Below, piece by piece: positions 1 to 10,853 of a stretch of DNA of 64,000 nt; positions within the stretch are counted from its first letter, which is position 1, and each line of letters starts with the position of its first letter. Source of the DNA: Ascoidea rubescens DSM 1968 (Eukaryota; Ascomycota; Saccharomycetes; Ascoideales; Ascoideaceae); assembly GCF_001661345.1 (NCBI RefSeq), contig NW_017962914.1:88439-152438 (forward strand), in the 5' to 3' direction. Made by a program: the position numbers and the translations under genes. Below the pieces are notes generated by a model. That model did not search any database, was not told where the DNA came from, and worked only from the letters and a program-made list of their open reading frames with translations.

Positions 1-195
1 GAATCATCACCAGCAGAATCATCACCAGCAGAATCTTCTCCAGCTGTGTCATCACCAGCAGAATCTTCTCCAGCTGTGTCATCACCAGCTGTGTCATCAC
101 CAGCTGAATCATCACCAGCTGAATCATCACCAGCAGAATCTTCTCCAGCTGTGTCATCTCCAGCAGAATCATCTCCAGCAGAATCATCACCAACT
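1..195 (+). repeat. 15-bp coding minisatellite (ESSPA/VSSPA)
   Basis: Thirteen near-identical 15-bp units of the type GAATCATCACCAGCA, with variants in which GAA is replaced by GTG and CCA-GCA by CCA-GCT. The array is in frame and probably extends upstream of the window. Confidence 0.9.
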
Positions 196-438
196 GGATC
201 AGTATCTGAATCTTCTGGTGATAAATCTTCTGGCGATAAATCACCAGCATCTGAATCTATTGATGACAATTCCACTTCAATCAAATCCACTTTATTTGAG
301 CAATCTATTGAAACTGTTGCTCCAAAAGCCAGTGCTAGTTCAACCACCATTTCTCTTTCGGAATATACAGGTGGTGCTGATAAACTCCAAGTTACTGGTG
401 CAGCCTTTTTAGCTGGTCTTGCTGCTTTACTTATCTAA
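1..438 (+). CDS. GPI-anchored Ser/Pro-rich repeat cell-wall protein, C-terminal part
   Basis: The frame is open from base 1, so the gene begins before the window and only its last 145 residues are seen. The first part is a run of five-residue units of the type ESSPA or VSSPA (about 13 copies), followed by a Ser/Lys/Asp-rich stretch with SSGDKSSGDK. The end, after EYTGGADK, is a short hydrophobic tail (roughly the last 18 residues), which is the layout of a GPI-attachment signal with a small-residue cleavage site around the Gly-Gly-Ala. Proteins of this kind are heavily O-mannosylated and end up linked to the plasma membrane or wall glucan. It resembles fungal CFEM-type or Ser/Thr-rich wall proteins, but the diagnostic N-terminus is outside the window, so the family is not named. 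The repeat number probably varies between strains. Confidence 0.8.
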   Translation, partial: ESSPAESSPAESSPAVSSPAESSPAVSSPAVSSPAESSPAESSPAESSPAVSSPAESSPAESSPTGSVSESSGDKSSGDKSPASESIDDNSTSIKSTLFEQSIETVAPKASASSTTISLSEYTGGADKLQVTGAAFLAGLAALLI

Positions 439-749
439 TATTTTTTATAATAAAATTTTTTTAGTTCTTGCTTTTAATTCATCATAATTATAATTTATTA
501 CAATAAATACATTTTCTTTCTTGATTTTGATCTCAAACATCTCTTCCATTACTTTTAGAAATCATTATTCAACTTTGTAATATATGTTATGTCATATAAA
601 GTTCCATCAGTTAAAGTTTTTGCCAAAAACTCTAGCCAGAAATTAAAATTTACAAAATAAACAACATATGTTTGTTACATTTTATTTTTCTGTAGTTATG
701 TGAATTTTATGTAAACATTTTGGATTATATAATTTGCCAGTGCTTCAGA
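439..749. other. gene-free AT-rich stretch
   Basis: 3' flank of the GPI protein gene. I see no open frame, RNA gene or repeat here. Confidence 0.6.
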
Positions 750-1790
750 TTCAGCTAACTGGAATTTCTAAATATCTTAAGTCTATCAAGTTGAATGGAT
801 CTTTTATTTCTATAATCTCATTACCCAAGAAAAACAATCTACTCAAGCCGCCTAGATATGATAAATGGAACATTTCTTCAATTTTGTTGGTTTGCAAGTT
901 TAAATGTTTTAAATATTTTTAATCATGTATGCTATTTATATGAATGGTCGATCTGGTTGATGCTTTTAGAAGTCTAAACAATGTGTCTGTATTTGTATTT
1001 TATTCCAACAATAGAATTATATGAAAAATCCAAAAACTTCAAGCTCATAATATTCAATAGGGACTTTGTTGACCTGATGGATCCAAAATCCTCAAGAATA
1101 CTACGCTCAATAGACTTCCAATATCGCTGAATTCATTTGAGATTAAATTCAAACTTTTTAGATGTACAAAGCAAGGTAAATCACCAATTTTGCTGGTCTT
1201 GTGGTCCAAATTCAATTGTATAAGTTCTGTTAAGTTGAAGACAGCATTGATTAATGTGATTGTGCAGTTCTTGAAGATAAGTTTTTCGATATTGAAGACT
1301 TTAACGGACTGAATAAATCTCAAAAATATTGGATACCCAATAGGAATCACATAATAATTAGACGTGAGTTAGAAATGCATTGAAGTGAATGAAACTTTTA
1401 ATATTAGTAAAGTGAACATGTTATTTATATCCTCTGACTAAATTGCTTCACAATCAATTACCAGAACTCGAAATCAGGTTTCACTGCAAAAAGTCGTCCA
1501 AGCTTTTTACTATCAGATCCTATAGCGATCGTTTTTATTAATAGGTGTTTGGTGCGATCCAACAAATGGTTTTGCAAATAGATTTGTTTCGGTAGATTTA
1601 ATATAAAAAATATTACTGTGTTGTAAGCAGAAATAACCACCAAATATATCTGAAAAAATAACGTTGAACAAAAGTTATACTGAATTATTCTGAATCAACT
1701 TGTCATCCAGCCATGTAAATAGCCAAAGCTTATCAAAGACCAGAAAGGACATAGTAACATTGATAATATAAAATGGCAAGCAGTAAGCGT
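750..1790 (-). pseudogene. decayed F-box/LRR gene, copy A (most degraded of the tandem trio)
   Basis: Pieces of the family seen intact at 13032-15194 can be read on the minus strand. Near 1700-1780 the reading LPFYIINVTMSFLVFDKLW, running on into LFTW, matches the F-box-like N-terminus of the intact protein (LPLHLFANILFYLRFDKLW, then LFTL). At 1054-1350 lies a stretch of two to three leucine-rich repeats (for example LIQLNLDHKTSKIGDL, LKSLNLISNEFSDIGSL). At about 750-920 one more frame reads LKHLNLQTNKIEE and later LGNEIIEIKDPFNLIDLR. These pieces are in different frames and are separated by stops, and most of the repeat region is missing. This is the third, most eroded member of a head-to-tail minus-strand array. 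Confidence 0.75.
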
Positions 1791-2304
1791 TCTTTCTTCT
1801 AGTCAATCACTTATCTCATCAGTTGGTTCAACAATTGGGTTTCTGCTGTCGCTGTGTCCACCATTGATAAAGCTTCTATTCAGTGTTATGGTTATTTATA
1901 GTTCGGTAAATAAACTGGTTTCTTGCAGAAGCTTTGTAAATGGTCTTGAGAGTCTATCCTTTCTAAGGTGGGTAACGTGACGTCTGGAAAGCTCGTTTCC
2001 CCTTGGAAATAAGGATACGTACAAACAAGTATGCTAGCTGAATTTTAATCACGTGTGCCGAATCTCAACAAATGGACGGTCAACGGAAGGGTAACTTCCG
2101 GGATTCGACCCTCAGAATTTTGTGGCAAATTGTCGACAAGCCGACGATGCTTCGTATGAAAATTCATTCGAGCACGGTTTGTCGAACTCTAGACGGTGGT
2201 CTATTCAGCACCAGAACCTTATGCATTACAGTCTGCGTTAGTGTGTATGTATCAGTATGATAATGCTTTTGGGCTGTATAATTATGCAAAGAACGCATAG
2301 GATA
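1791..2304. other. gene-free stretch between two LRR relics, with a GC-richer patch
   Basis: Bases 1960-2260 are noticeably richer in G+C than the surroundings and include a CACGTG palindrome at about 2048. A 62-codon frame here begins at an internal ATG near 2072 but resembles nothing. It may be the former promoter of copy A; nothing else is supported. Confidence 0.4.
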
Positions 2305-3870
2305 TCAATCAACAGATTTTATTTCATTTTCTGATAAGTCTAGATCTTTAAGATTCCCTGAATTGATTAACTCGCTAGAATCATTGATATCCCCCAAAAT
2401 ATAAGCCTTCAGTAAATTTATTGTTTTCAAATTTTTTAAATTAGATAGATTTTCAATCTTATTGATTGCATTTTTTTTCAAATTGATATATTTTAGACTA
2501 ACAAAATTAGATATGTTTTCAATTTTGGTAATCTCGTTATATGAAAGATTTAAATATTCTAAGTTTTTCAATTTTGATATTTTTTCAATTTTGGCGAGTT
2601 TATTGTGTAAAAGATTTAAATTTTTTAACTTTTCCAAATCTAAATTACATCCAACTTTTATTATTCCATTATACGATATATTTAAATCCTTTAAACATAT
2701 TAGATCACACAAGTAATTTAATTCTACAATAAAATTAAATGAAAGATTTAAATTGACCAAATTGACCGAATCGGACAGAGCTTGGATTGAATCAATTCTA
2801 TTATGAGATAGATTGAAACTTTTTAAATTGATTAATTTAGACAAGTTCTCAATTTTATCAATATTATTCGAGGACAAATCTAAATTCGTTAGATTAATCA
2901 AACTAGACAAATTTTCAATTTTACCAATCTTATTTATGGATAAATCTAAACCTGTTAGGTTAACCAAATTAGATAAGTTTTCAATTGCACAGATTCTATT
3001 TTCTGATAAATTTAAGCATTTTAGATTTATCAAATAAGATAGATTTTCAATTTGGCTAATTCTATTTGAACTTAAGTGCGATATTTCTAAACTTTTTGAA
3101 TAAAATAATCCCCTGATTTTATTGCTTTTGTTTGAATCCAGGTTGAATTCCCATGGATCTACTATATGAAATATATTCTTCATTGATACTAGCACAGAAA
3201 ATTATAAATCCAATTCCCTAAGATTGACCAAACAACTACATTGATTAATATTAAATGAAATATTTTCTAAAGCATAAGGCAGATCACCACTAAAAGAAAA
3301 TAAATTAAACGACGTTAAATTGGTTAGATCGTCTGATATTAACAATTTTAAAAATTTTCTCACTTTTGCTGACCAGTGATATTCATCATATAGTATCAAA
3401 AAAAAATTTTTTATTTTTGTTTTCAATAACAAAAGATTTTCGAGGTTTTCAATATCGCACTCCATATCTTTGTCAGTCACAAACAAGTTTTCTAAATGAC
3501 TTAAAGACCGGCTATCAAACAGATTTATGTGCATTAAATCAATACGTAAATACTTTTCATGTGCCAGAAACATATTTTGTTGAAAATATTTAAAAGTTAC
3601 TGAACCGAACAACAATGATAGTGATATATACTTGATCAATTCATTATCATGTAATGTGAATAACCAAATTTTATTCATAGGTAAGAAGGAAAGGATGCTT
3701 TTAATAAAATAAAAGGACAAATCATATAGGCTTGCTTGGGAGCCTATTTCAAATTTAATAGATGAGTTAACCGATTTGTTTTCACTATGATTGTTATTTT
3801 TACTGTGTCCAGTCTCTATTTTTGTATTAATAATGAATCTTTGAGATGTTTTTTTTCGACTGTATTTCAA
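2305..3870 (-). pseudogene. F-box/LRR gene, copy B, interrupted by one in-frame stop
   Basis: Two open stretches (3870 to 3202 and 3195 to 2305) are in the same frame and separated by a single TAA at 3202-3204. The first part holds the F-box-like region (SFLPMNKIWLFTLHDN) and the conserved linker (LENLFVTDKDMEC, WSAKVRKFLKLLISDDL). The second holds about eleven 22-residue LRRs such as LKCLNLSENRICAIENL and LTGLDLSINKIGKIENL. No ATG lies in frame ahead of the F-box: the frame opens at a TTG and an upstream in-frame TGA sits at 3880-3882. The protein would be about 521 residues, against 720 in the intact paralogue, so the C-terminal third is gone. The repeats themselves are well preserved, so the loss is probably recent. 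Host gene, not a mobile element. Confidence 0.85.
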
Positions 3871-4544
3871 GTGAATAATTCATCCTTATACATAAACGAA
3901 ATTCATCACGTTTTAAGCGGTGCGAAACAAAAAATCGGAAATAAAAACCAGAGATTTGATAAATTCATTCTAAATGGAGCCCAACAAAGGTGTTATTACA
4001 AAAATATAATAGTTCATTTGAACTGGATGCTACATTTAATCATCATTCAGCACAATTCCATTTGTTTCTGTTTCGGTTTATTAGACGATGTAGTTTTGAA
4101 GTTCATCAAACGGTTATTATGATCTTTTATATGCTAAACGACTGATTCATTTTCATCAGGATTGTGGATAGTAATAATCTGATAATAAAAGGTTCTTTGG
4201 CTCACTTAATTTGAACTCATAAAATTTGCTAGTGACTACTGCTATAGATTAAGAGCTGAGTAAAGTTGATATGGAAAGCTGTGAGACACTAGCTTTATTT
4301 CAGATCCAGCGATGACTTCCATAATTAAACAGTGTTTTACCAAAGGAATCCATCAAGTTATTTCCAGACTGAATAGACTCAAAAAAGTTGCGAAATACAA
4401 AGTCTACAGGATTTCGGCTCATATGACGGTGATTGTTTATATATTATACGCAAATTTTATGCATGTTAATGTATTTATATGTTTTATATATTGTCTGCAT
4501 ATAATTTGCGCCGGTATGTTTGATAAATCTTATTGGGAATTTTC
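3871..4544. other. gene-free AT-rich stretch between LRR relics
   Basis: Short frames at 3787-4122 and 4312-4590 on the plus strand show no family resemblance and overlap the relics on either side. No RNA gene or repeat seen. Confidence 0.5.
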
Positions 4545-6152
4545 AACCGCTTTCTGTTCTTTTGATAGATTAGAAGGATTACCATCATAAACTACATTTG
4601 GAATATACAAATAAAACTTCAAGTTCTCCTTGGTTTTCAACTGATTGTGCATGAACTCAAGAAAATTTAGTTTCCTCGAATTTTCAAAATTTCTGAATGT
4701 TTTCAATCTATTGCCTTCTAGGTTTTTTAAAGAATTATTGTTAATTTCAAACTTTTCTAACAAATTTGTTTCTAAATAGTTTTTTCGATTGATCAAGCTT
4801 GTCAAATGTATTTTTTGTGACTGATTTGATTTGATTTTTTGATAAATATAATATTTTTAGTCTTTAGTGATTTGAAGTTAATCATGTCATTAATTTGGCT
4901 TATGTTATTTCTGCTCGAAATCAATTCTTCAAGATAGATGAATTTGTTAAACCCATCTAATTTGCTTAAATTATTACTATCTAAAATCAAAATTTTTGAT
5001 GAAAAAAACACAATGGTTATCAATGATAAACTCATTGATTTTACTATTGAATAAACCTAAATACTTAAGATTCTCAAAATTTTTATTTAAATGAAATTTT
5101 TTAAGTAAATTAAATGATAAATGTAATGTTTCAAGTTTATGAAAATCCAAAAATGAATTAAAATGCTTAATCCTATTAACTGATAAATCTAAATATCTAA
5201 GATTAGGAGTATGGCACAATTCATTCAAATTATTTAATTCATTCAAGTTTCTTAATTTACTCAAACCTTCAATTTTACTAATCTTATTATCTTCCAAGTT
5301 TATCTTTTTTAAAAGGTTTAAATGGTTAAAATAATCAATTTTATCGATTCTATTAGATGATAAATCGAGTTTTCTCAAATTTAATAGTGGTAATAAAAAC
5401 TTTGTTGATATAATTTGATTATGAGATAAATTTAAGATGTTTAAATTCTTTAGATTTGATAGATCTCCAGTTGTGAAAAATTGATTAAATGAAAAATTTA
5501 AGTCTGTTAAATTTTATGTTGAATCAATATGGCAGTTTTGTAGTTTTAATTTTTTAAGATTATTCAATTTGTGATACCGATTTGAATTTGATAGAATTTT
5601 ATCCAAAGATTGACCCAGAAAAAAAACCTCAAATCATTCTAAAGTAGCTGAATTCTCGGATAATAATGACTTAAATAAGTTCTTCATATCCTCAGATCAT
5701 TCTAATTCCAAAAGCAGTTGATATAAAAATTTGAAAGTGATTGATTTTAAATTTAATTTTGATAACAAAGCAGTGTCGGAATTGTTCGACATGATTGGTG
5801 GTATATCATCATTTGTTAAATATAAAAACTTTGAGTAATTCCTGATTTTACATTTTAATAACTTGATATTTTTAGTTGTAATCCATAATGGATTTGGTAA
5901 TTTTCTATAAGTTGGATAGTTTTAGAAATAAATGGAATTAAATAAAATTGATAAAGCAATCCTCTGGACAAATTTGTTGTCATGTAAGGTAAATAACCAA
6001 ATTTGATTCAAAGGTAAGTAAGATAATATTGTCTCGATGAATATGAATGGTAAACTTTGTATGTTTGGTTTTAGTCGAGTATCCATTTCGTTGAATGGAT
6101 TGACAATAATTGTATTATTTCTTTTTTTTTTAAAAATAACTGCTAAGAACAC
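4545..6152 (-). pseudogene. decayed F-box/LRR gene, copy C, with several frameshifts
   Basis: The F-box-like N-terminus is readable at 6086-5922 (MDTRLKPNIQSLPFIFIETI, then LSYLPLNQIWLFTLHDNKFV). LRR units are readable at 5378-4977 (LDLSSNRIDKIDYFNHL, LKKINLEDNKISKIEGL, LRYLDLSVNRIKHFNSFL) and at 5035-4802. The C-terminal cap is at 4805-4545 (LEFMHNQLKTKENLKFYLY, then DGNPSNLSKEQK), matching the end of the intact protein (LLESNDFLEFYPCSLRLLY, then SDNPFNLRKKSK). The pieces lie in order on the minus strand but in at least three frames, and the middle (about 5400-5900) is full of stops, so the gene is dead although nearly full length. Confidence 0.85.
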
Positions 6153-6584
6153 ACCTATTGGGGTTCTTGCATGGTGCTGTTTATTAGTCCGTATATAAAC
6201 TACAAAAACTGTCCCTGTAATTTTACCATGGATGTGAGAAAACCCTGGAGGAAAGAAAACTCACATTAAGGACGAAGATTGTATTATTATTATTCTGAGT
6301 ATTAAGACTTTTTATAATTGATCTTATGATCAAAATTAGATGCAAGAGTGGTGGTTTTAACCAGGGTATTAAATTTAATAAGAGACAAAACAAAACTTTT
6401 TGTTGGATTTAATATTTATTATATTACAAACCAATGGGTGTAATTGAGTTTTTTGTTCCTTATTTTTGTATGTCCTGAAAAGAGAAATGTTGATTTAAAG
6501 TGTATACAACAATAAAAACTACAAAAGTCGGGATTCAAGAAAATCGGTAAAAAAAAGCACTTAAAAATATTAAATATTTATTTA
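6153..6584. other. gene-free AT-rich stretch
   Basis: Lies between the F-box end of LRR copy C and the 3' end of the DUF4336 gene. Nothing recognisable. Confidence 0.5.
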
Positions 6585-6641
6585 TTATTATACTTATTAT
6601 TATACTTATTATACTTATTATACTTATTATACTTATTATAG
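6585..6641. repeat. 9-bp minisatellite TTATTATAC
   Basis: About six tandem units of TTATTATAC, one with a 3-bp insertion, lying directly against the stop codon of the DUF4336 gene and so within its 3' UTR. Confidence 0.9.
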
Positions 6642-6644
6642 TTG

Positions 6645-7604
6645 TTATTTCAAATAGTCATTGAAAACATTGAAAAATACATCTCTACCTGTTTTTTCAA
6701 TGACATTACCATGACATAAAACTATATTATCAAAATTCCAATCATCATAAATTTGTTTAATTGCAAGTTTATTGTTTTCAGATTTGATTGGAAACAATAA
6801 TTTTTTTACAAAAATATTTTTGAACAATGAGGAATTTGGTTGCAAAAACCTTGTCAAGAAACTGGAATAAGAGTTGGGATTATGATTGGTAAAGTTATCG
6901 TTTAAGGGTGATTTTGGATAAATGAAGAAATTATCTTTGTTATTAGATGAAAAAAATGGACTGGATGACAAATTGTATGAGTATTGTTCACTATATTTGC
7001 TTTCGATGTTAAATAATAAATCAGCTTGGAATAAAGTCTTTGAAGATTTGTGTAACATGAGCAATTCTTTGTTTTCGTGACCATTAAGATAGATAAACTC
7101 TAAATCATTTATTATATTTTGATTTGAAATATTTAAATCGGTCCTTAATTGATCTCTTTTGACAATTTTATTGGCTAAATTAGAGTCAAACTTAATATCG
7201 ATTAAGTTAAGATCGTTATTTGATAGATTTTTTAAATCGTTCATACCAATGATTTTTGAATTTGGAAAGAATTTTCCCTTTAAGTTTTGGCGAATAGATA
7301 ATAAATGTTCATTATCAGGAACAATAATAGCAACAACTTTGTTATTAAATTGACTAAAGTTATCATCGTTGATCACATTGTCGTTTTCTTTATTGATACC
7401 AGAGTATTTCAAGCAATTTCTGAACTCCTCAGACATTGGTAATGGAGACCAAATAACATATTCATCAGATTTATTTAATTCAAGAATAGCCATTCTAGCA
7501 CCGAAGTTGAAATAGTTTGCTCTCTTGAATGGAGTTGAATGAATGGTGACTGAATCAGAGAGTTTTCTGGTAACGCCTCCAAGAACTTGGGGATATCCTG
7601 CCAT
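6645..7604 (-). CDS. DUF4336-family protein (metallo-hydrolase-like fold)
   Basis: A 319-residue protein with the conserved features I recall for fungal DUF4336 proteins. The N-terminal strand is VTIHSTPFKRANYFNFGARM, followed by WSPLPMSEEFRNCL, then IIVPDNEHLLSIRQNLKGKF, FPNSKIIGMNDL, a middle YLNGHENKELLMLHKSSKTL and FQADLLFNIES, and a C-terminal WNFDNIVLCHGNVIEKTGRD. DUF4336 is related to the metallo-beta-lactamase fold; the His residues in DNEHH/HENKE/CHGN-like positions would be the candidate metal ligands, but the reaction is unknown. The start ATG at 7604 follows a TATA box by about 130 bp. The C-terminal third is richer in Ser/Asn than usual. Family call is firm, function is not. Confidence 0.85.
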   Translation of the reverse strand: MAGYPQVLGGVTRKLSDSVTIHSTPFKRANYFNFGARMAILELNKSDEYVIWSPLPMSEEFRNCLKYSGINKENDNVINDDNFSQFNNKVVAIIVPDNEHLLSIRQNLKGKFFPNSKIIGMNDLKNLSNNDLNLIDIKFDSNLANKIVKRDQLRTDLNISNQNIINDLEFIYLNGHENKELLMLHKSSKTLFQADLLFNIESKYSEQYSYNLSSSPFFSSNNKDNFFIYPKSPLNDNFTNHNPNSYSSFLTRFLQPNSSLFKNIFVKKLLFPIKSENNKLAIKQIYDDWNFDNIVLCHGNVIEKTGRDVFFNVFNDYLK

Positions 7605-7640
7605 TGTGGATATAATACAGTAGAAGATAATACAATTGAA

Positions 7641-7685
7641 TTGAGTAGAGTTAGATTGAGTAGAGTTAGATTGAGTAGAGCTGGA
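7641..7685. repeat. 15-bp triplicated repeat in the DUF4336 5' leader
   Basis: Three direct copies of TTGAGTAGAGTTAGA (the third with two changes), between the TATA box and the ATG of the minus-strand gene. Confidence 0.9.
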
Positions 7686-7733
7686 TTGAATTGAATGGAT
7701 AAAACTAATAGCAATGTAATCGAGCAGATCCGG

Positions 7734-7741
7734 TATTTATA
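7734..7741 (-). promoter_or_regulatory. TATA box of the DUF4336 gene
   Basis: TATAAATA on the minus strand, 130 bp upstream of the ATG at 7604. Confidence 0.6.
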
Positions 7742-8035
7742 CTAGAAAAAAGCGATTATTCCAAGACAAAGCCAAAAACAAACAAGACCTGTTTTAAAAG
7801 GAGCAAAGAGCTCTCGGCGGAGTTATGCACGGCTTAGTAAGCACAAACAATAGAAATACCAAGATTAGCCATAGCCCCTGTGCTAACGGGATTGGTGTCG
7901 TGGTTGGAGAATGCGGAGTAACTTTGATGGAATAATCTTCCGCTTGTGTAATCCGGTGTGGTTGTCCGGTTTAAAGAAAAGCACGTGTTTATTTTTGGCT
8001 CTTATAACAGAAGGTAAACCCAGGATATAAGAAGT

Positions 8036-8109
8036 GGTTTTGTGGTCTAGTCGGTTATGGCATCTGCTTAACACGCAGAACGTCCCCAGTTCGATCCTGG
8101 GCAAAATCA
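8036..8109 (+). tRNA. tRNA-Val (anticodon AAC)
   Basis: A complete 74-nt cloverleaf without intron. The acceptor stem GGTTTTG pairs with CAAAATC (one G-T pair), the discriminator is A, the anticodon stem TCTGC/GCAGA encloses the loop TTAACAC, and the T arm CCCAG-TTCGATC-CTGGG is perfect. It is nearly identical to the S. cerevisiae tRNA-Val(AAC) as I remember it. A T-run straight after 8109 would end RNA polymerase III transcription. Confidence 0.97.
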
Positions 8110-8309
8110 TTTTTTTGCTTTCTTACACTTTCTTTCTATTTATTACTTGCTTCATCTTTTTGTTGTGTCTTAAGCTTGTATTATTTGAGACTACTTTTTA
8201 AGAACATATCTTCTTTGATATGTTACATTACCAATAATCCTATATATATATTTATAAATATTTACAATTCCTATAACGCATTAAATGAAATAAATATTTT
8301 ACTCATTAA

Positions 8310-10853
8310 CTACGCATTTATGGACTGAGCTTTGATTTCATTGTTCTTGGTGTTTCCACTTGTATTAGTTTTGATACCAGCTTTTTCATATAATTTCTGC
8401 CTAATCTTGTTTTGATTATCATATGTTTTCTTTAATTCAGCTGTAATGTTTGCTTCACACAATTCTTTCAACTCAACTGCGTGTTCTCTATCAATGAATA
8501 TTGTGGGGTATCTATAACTTAACCAATTGAAAAGTAAAATTGCTTTATGAATATCTTCCAATGTTGATAACCTCTGTTTGCCCTCATCGTCCATTTTAAA
8601 CGCATCAAGACTTAAATTGACATATTGATTAACGAGTCCTAATAACTCTTTATACTCAATTTCATACACATCTTCTAACTCTCTTTCATTTAATAACACT
8701 CCAAATGGTATTGAATCATTGAAATCAAATATACTTTTTCTCTCTCCAAACGCAATCGCTTTACAATACTCAACAAAAACCCTAATTTGTTCTGGATTAC
8801 GTGTACCAGCTGGTGCATTTGATAATCGAATTTGATCGGTCATTGGAAACCATGGAGTATCTTGATATATTTTAGTTAACTCTAATCGCTGCGAAATCTC
8901 GCATGCAAAATAATGCCTTGTTCCTCTAATAATCTTTTCAAATGATTCAATAATAGAATATAATGATGTATCCGAATCAAACTCAGAAATATATTGTGCC
9001 CATATATTATCCGGAGGCCATAAACAAGCTTTCATTATTGGTGTAGTTCTTGTTAAAAACGAATTTTTAACATGATTTAATATTTCATTAGAAAATGCCG
9101 ATATATATCCATATTTTATATCATCTTTATTGATATCAATATTTTCCACTTTATTATTATCGGAATCACTACCTTTGTTACCATTAACCAAATTCGAAAG
9201 AGGACTAACTTTAAATCTTCCAGCTCTGCCACCAATTTGTCTAACCTCTGAAACTGTTAATGGTTTTTTCTCATTTCCGTCAAATTTTTTATATTGAGAA
9301 AAGACGACTCTATTAATCTTTAAATTTAATCCCATACCAATCGCATCTGACGCTACTAAAACATCATAATCGCCACTATTGAATCCGGCTGCTTGAGTAG
9401 TTCTAATTTCAGGTGGTAAATTTCCATAAATCACTGCACATTTTAGATCCGTTTCCTTTTCAATTTTAGACTTGTAACTTAATATAGACTTTTTAGAAAA
9501 TGAAACAATACAGTCACCTCTCTGTAGAGCATTTAGTTGAGAGCTAAGCGGTTTATTTTCAATTCGTAATTTCCCTAATCGTTTGTATCGAGTTTCAAAA
9601 ACAGGTTCTCCAGATAATTCAGCCAAATTTCGTACAATATCTGATGCTGTCTCCTCACCACAAAGATGAACTTCTCTTGCAACAGCACCAAGCAACGCAT
9701 TAGTCCAGGCCCAACCTCTTTGCTCATTACCAAGCATTTGAATTTCATCCAAAATTACTACATCATATTCTTGTGTGGTAGATAACATCTCAATTGTTCC
9801 ACTTGATATTGGCGCAGGATTACCAAACTCATCACAATCCAATATAATTTCTTCTCCAGTTATTAAATTACATCTTCTTCCCTCCGATTTAAATCTTTCG
9901 TATACTTCTCTGGCTAATAATCTCAATGGACTCGCATAAAACCCAGATTTAGCATTTTTTAATCTCTGCAATGCATTATAAGTTTTACCACTATTAGTTG
10001 GTCCAAGGTGCATAAAAATTTTTCGATGAAATTTTCTTGCTAATGGAAACCATTCAGCAGGATTAGACATGTCTATAGATAACCCATTAGAAGGAGTAAA
10101 AATTGTCAATTTATTTCTTAATATATTATAGAAAACAATTTCTAAAATTTTTTGAAATTGTTCATTCATGTTTTTTAATGGATCATAATTTGAAACTGTT
10201 GATTTTGGTGTCTTTCTGGATCCTATAAAATAAAGAATATCAAGCAATTTGGAAATTGATGGATTGATATAATCTTCAAAACTCAAATCATATTCATTCA
10301 ACCTCTCTGGCGTTGATTTATTTATTTGATTGATTAAAGTAGACTCTAGTTCTGATACTGCATCAGGGCTGTGTGTGGTAACTAACTTGCCAAACTCTTT
10401 ATCTTCCAAAGATGAAAGCATCAAATCTTTCAAAGGCTTATGATGATCAAACTCTTTATTACGAAATTTTGATTTCAATACATTCACTGATTCAAGTAAA
10501 ATACCACCAAAATTATCGGCGTTCAAGTGACTATTTTCTTGTTTTGAAAGACATTTCTCAAGAGAAACAGAAGACAAGATTTTCTTTGACATTCTTTTAG
10601 CAATCGGATCAGCAATCCATGTTTTATTTTGAGAAACATCCAAATTTTTATAAGCTATCTCTTTATCGAGCTTCTTTATCGATTGTTTTTTTTCATTTTT
10701 GATTTTCCATTCATCATAACTGTGAACTCTTTTTGACTTGCCCCTTATGTCATGTCGGTTTCTTCTGTTTAATGAAGTTAGTGCATTTGTCAAAAATACA
10801 TGTTTGTTAATGTTGTATAACTCTAAAGAGCTCCTTGTAAACACAGATATCAT
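8310..10853 (-). CDS. SUV3: Mitochondrial ATP-dependent RNA helicase Suv3
   Basis: An 847-residue Ski2-like DExH helicase, the motor of the yeast mitochondrial degradosome (with the RNase Dss1), which degrades excised introns and faulty mitochondrial RNA. Walker A is HLGPTNSGKT with Lys290, the DExH-type box is LDEIQM with Asp369, followed by GEETASDIVRNL. Motifs V and VI are ASDAIGMGLNL and VRQIGGRAGRF. The first 60 or so residues are basic and Ser/Asn/Arg-rich, as in a mitochondrial targeting sequence. The C-terminal domain (TPWFPMTDQIRLSNAPAGTR and onwards) is the Suv3-specific helical region. Length is slightly above the usual 740-780. A hand scan found no in-frame CTG codon in the whole gene. 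Very firm call. Confidence 0.97.
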   Translation of the reverse strand: MISVFTRSSLELYNINKHVFLTNALTSLNRRNRHDIRGKSKRVHSYDEWKIKNEKKQSIKKLDKEIAYKNLDVSQNKTWIADPIAKRMSKKILSSVSLEKCLSKQENSHLNADNFGGILLESVNVLKSKFRNKEFDHHKPLKDLMLSSLEDKEFGKLVTTHSPDAVSELESTLINQINKSTPERLNEYDLSFEDYINPSISKLLDILYFIGSRKTPKSTVSNYDPLKNMNEQFQKILEIVFYNILRNKLTIFTPSNGLSIDMSNPAEWFPLARKFHRKIFMHLGPTNSGKTYNALQRLKNAKSGFYASPLRLLAREVYERFKSEGRRCNLITGEEIILDCDEFGNPAPISSGTIEMLSTTQEYDVVILDEIQMLGNEQRGWAWTNALLGAVAREVHLCGEETASDIVRNLAELSGEPVFETRYKRLGKLRIENKPLSSQLNALQRGDCIVSFSKKSILSYKSKIEKETDLKCAVIYGNLPPEIRTTQAAGFNSGDYDVLVASDAIGMGLNLKINRVVFSQYKKFDGNEKKPLTVSEVRQIGGRAGRFKVSPLSNLVNGNKGSDSDNNKVENIDINKDDIKYGYISAFSNEILNHVKNSFLTRTTPIMKACLWPPDNIWAQYISEFDSDTSLYSIIESFEKIIRGTRHYFACEISQRLELTKIYQDTPWFPMTDQIRLSNAPAGTRNPEQIRVFVEYCKAIAFGERKSIFDFNDSIPFGVLLNERELEDVYEIEYKELLGLVNQYVNLSLDAFKMDDEGKQRLSTLEDIHKAILLFNWLSYRYPTIFIDREHAVELKELCEANITAELKKTYDNQNKIRQKLYEKAGIKTNTSGNTKNNEIKAQSINA

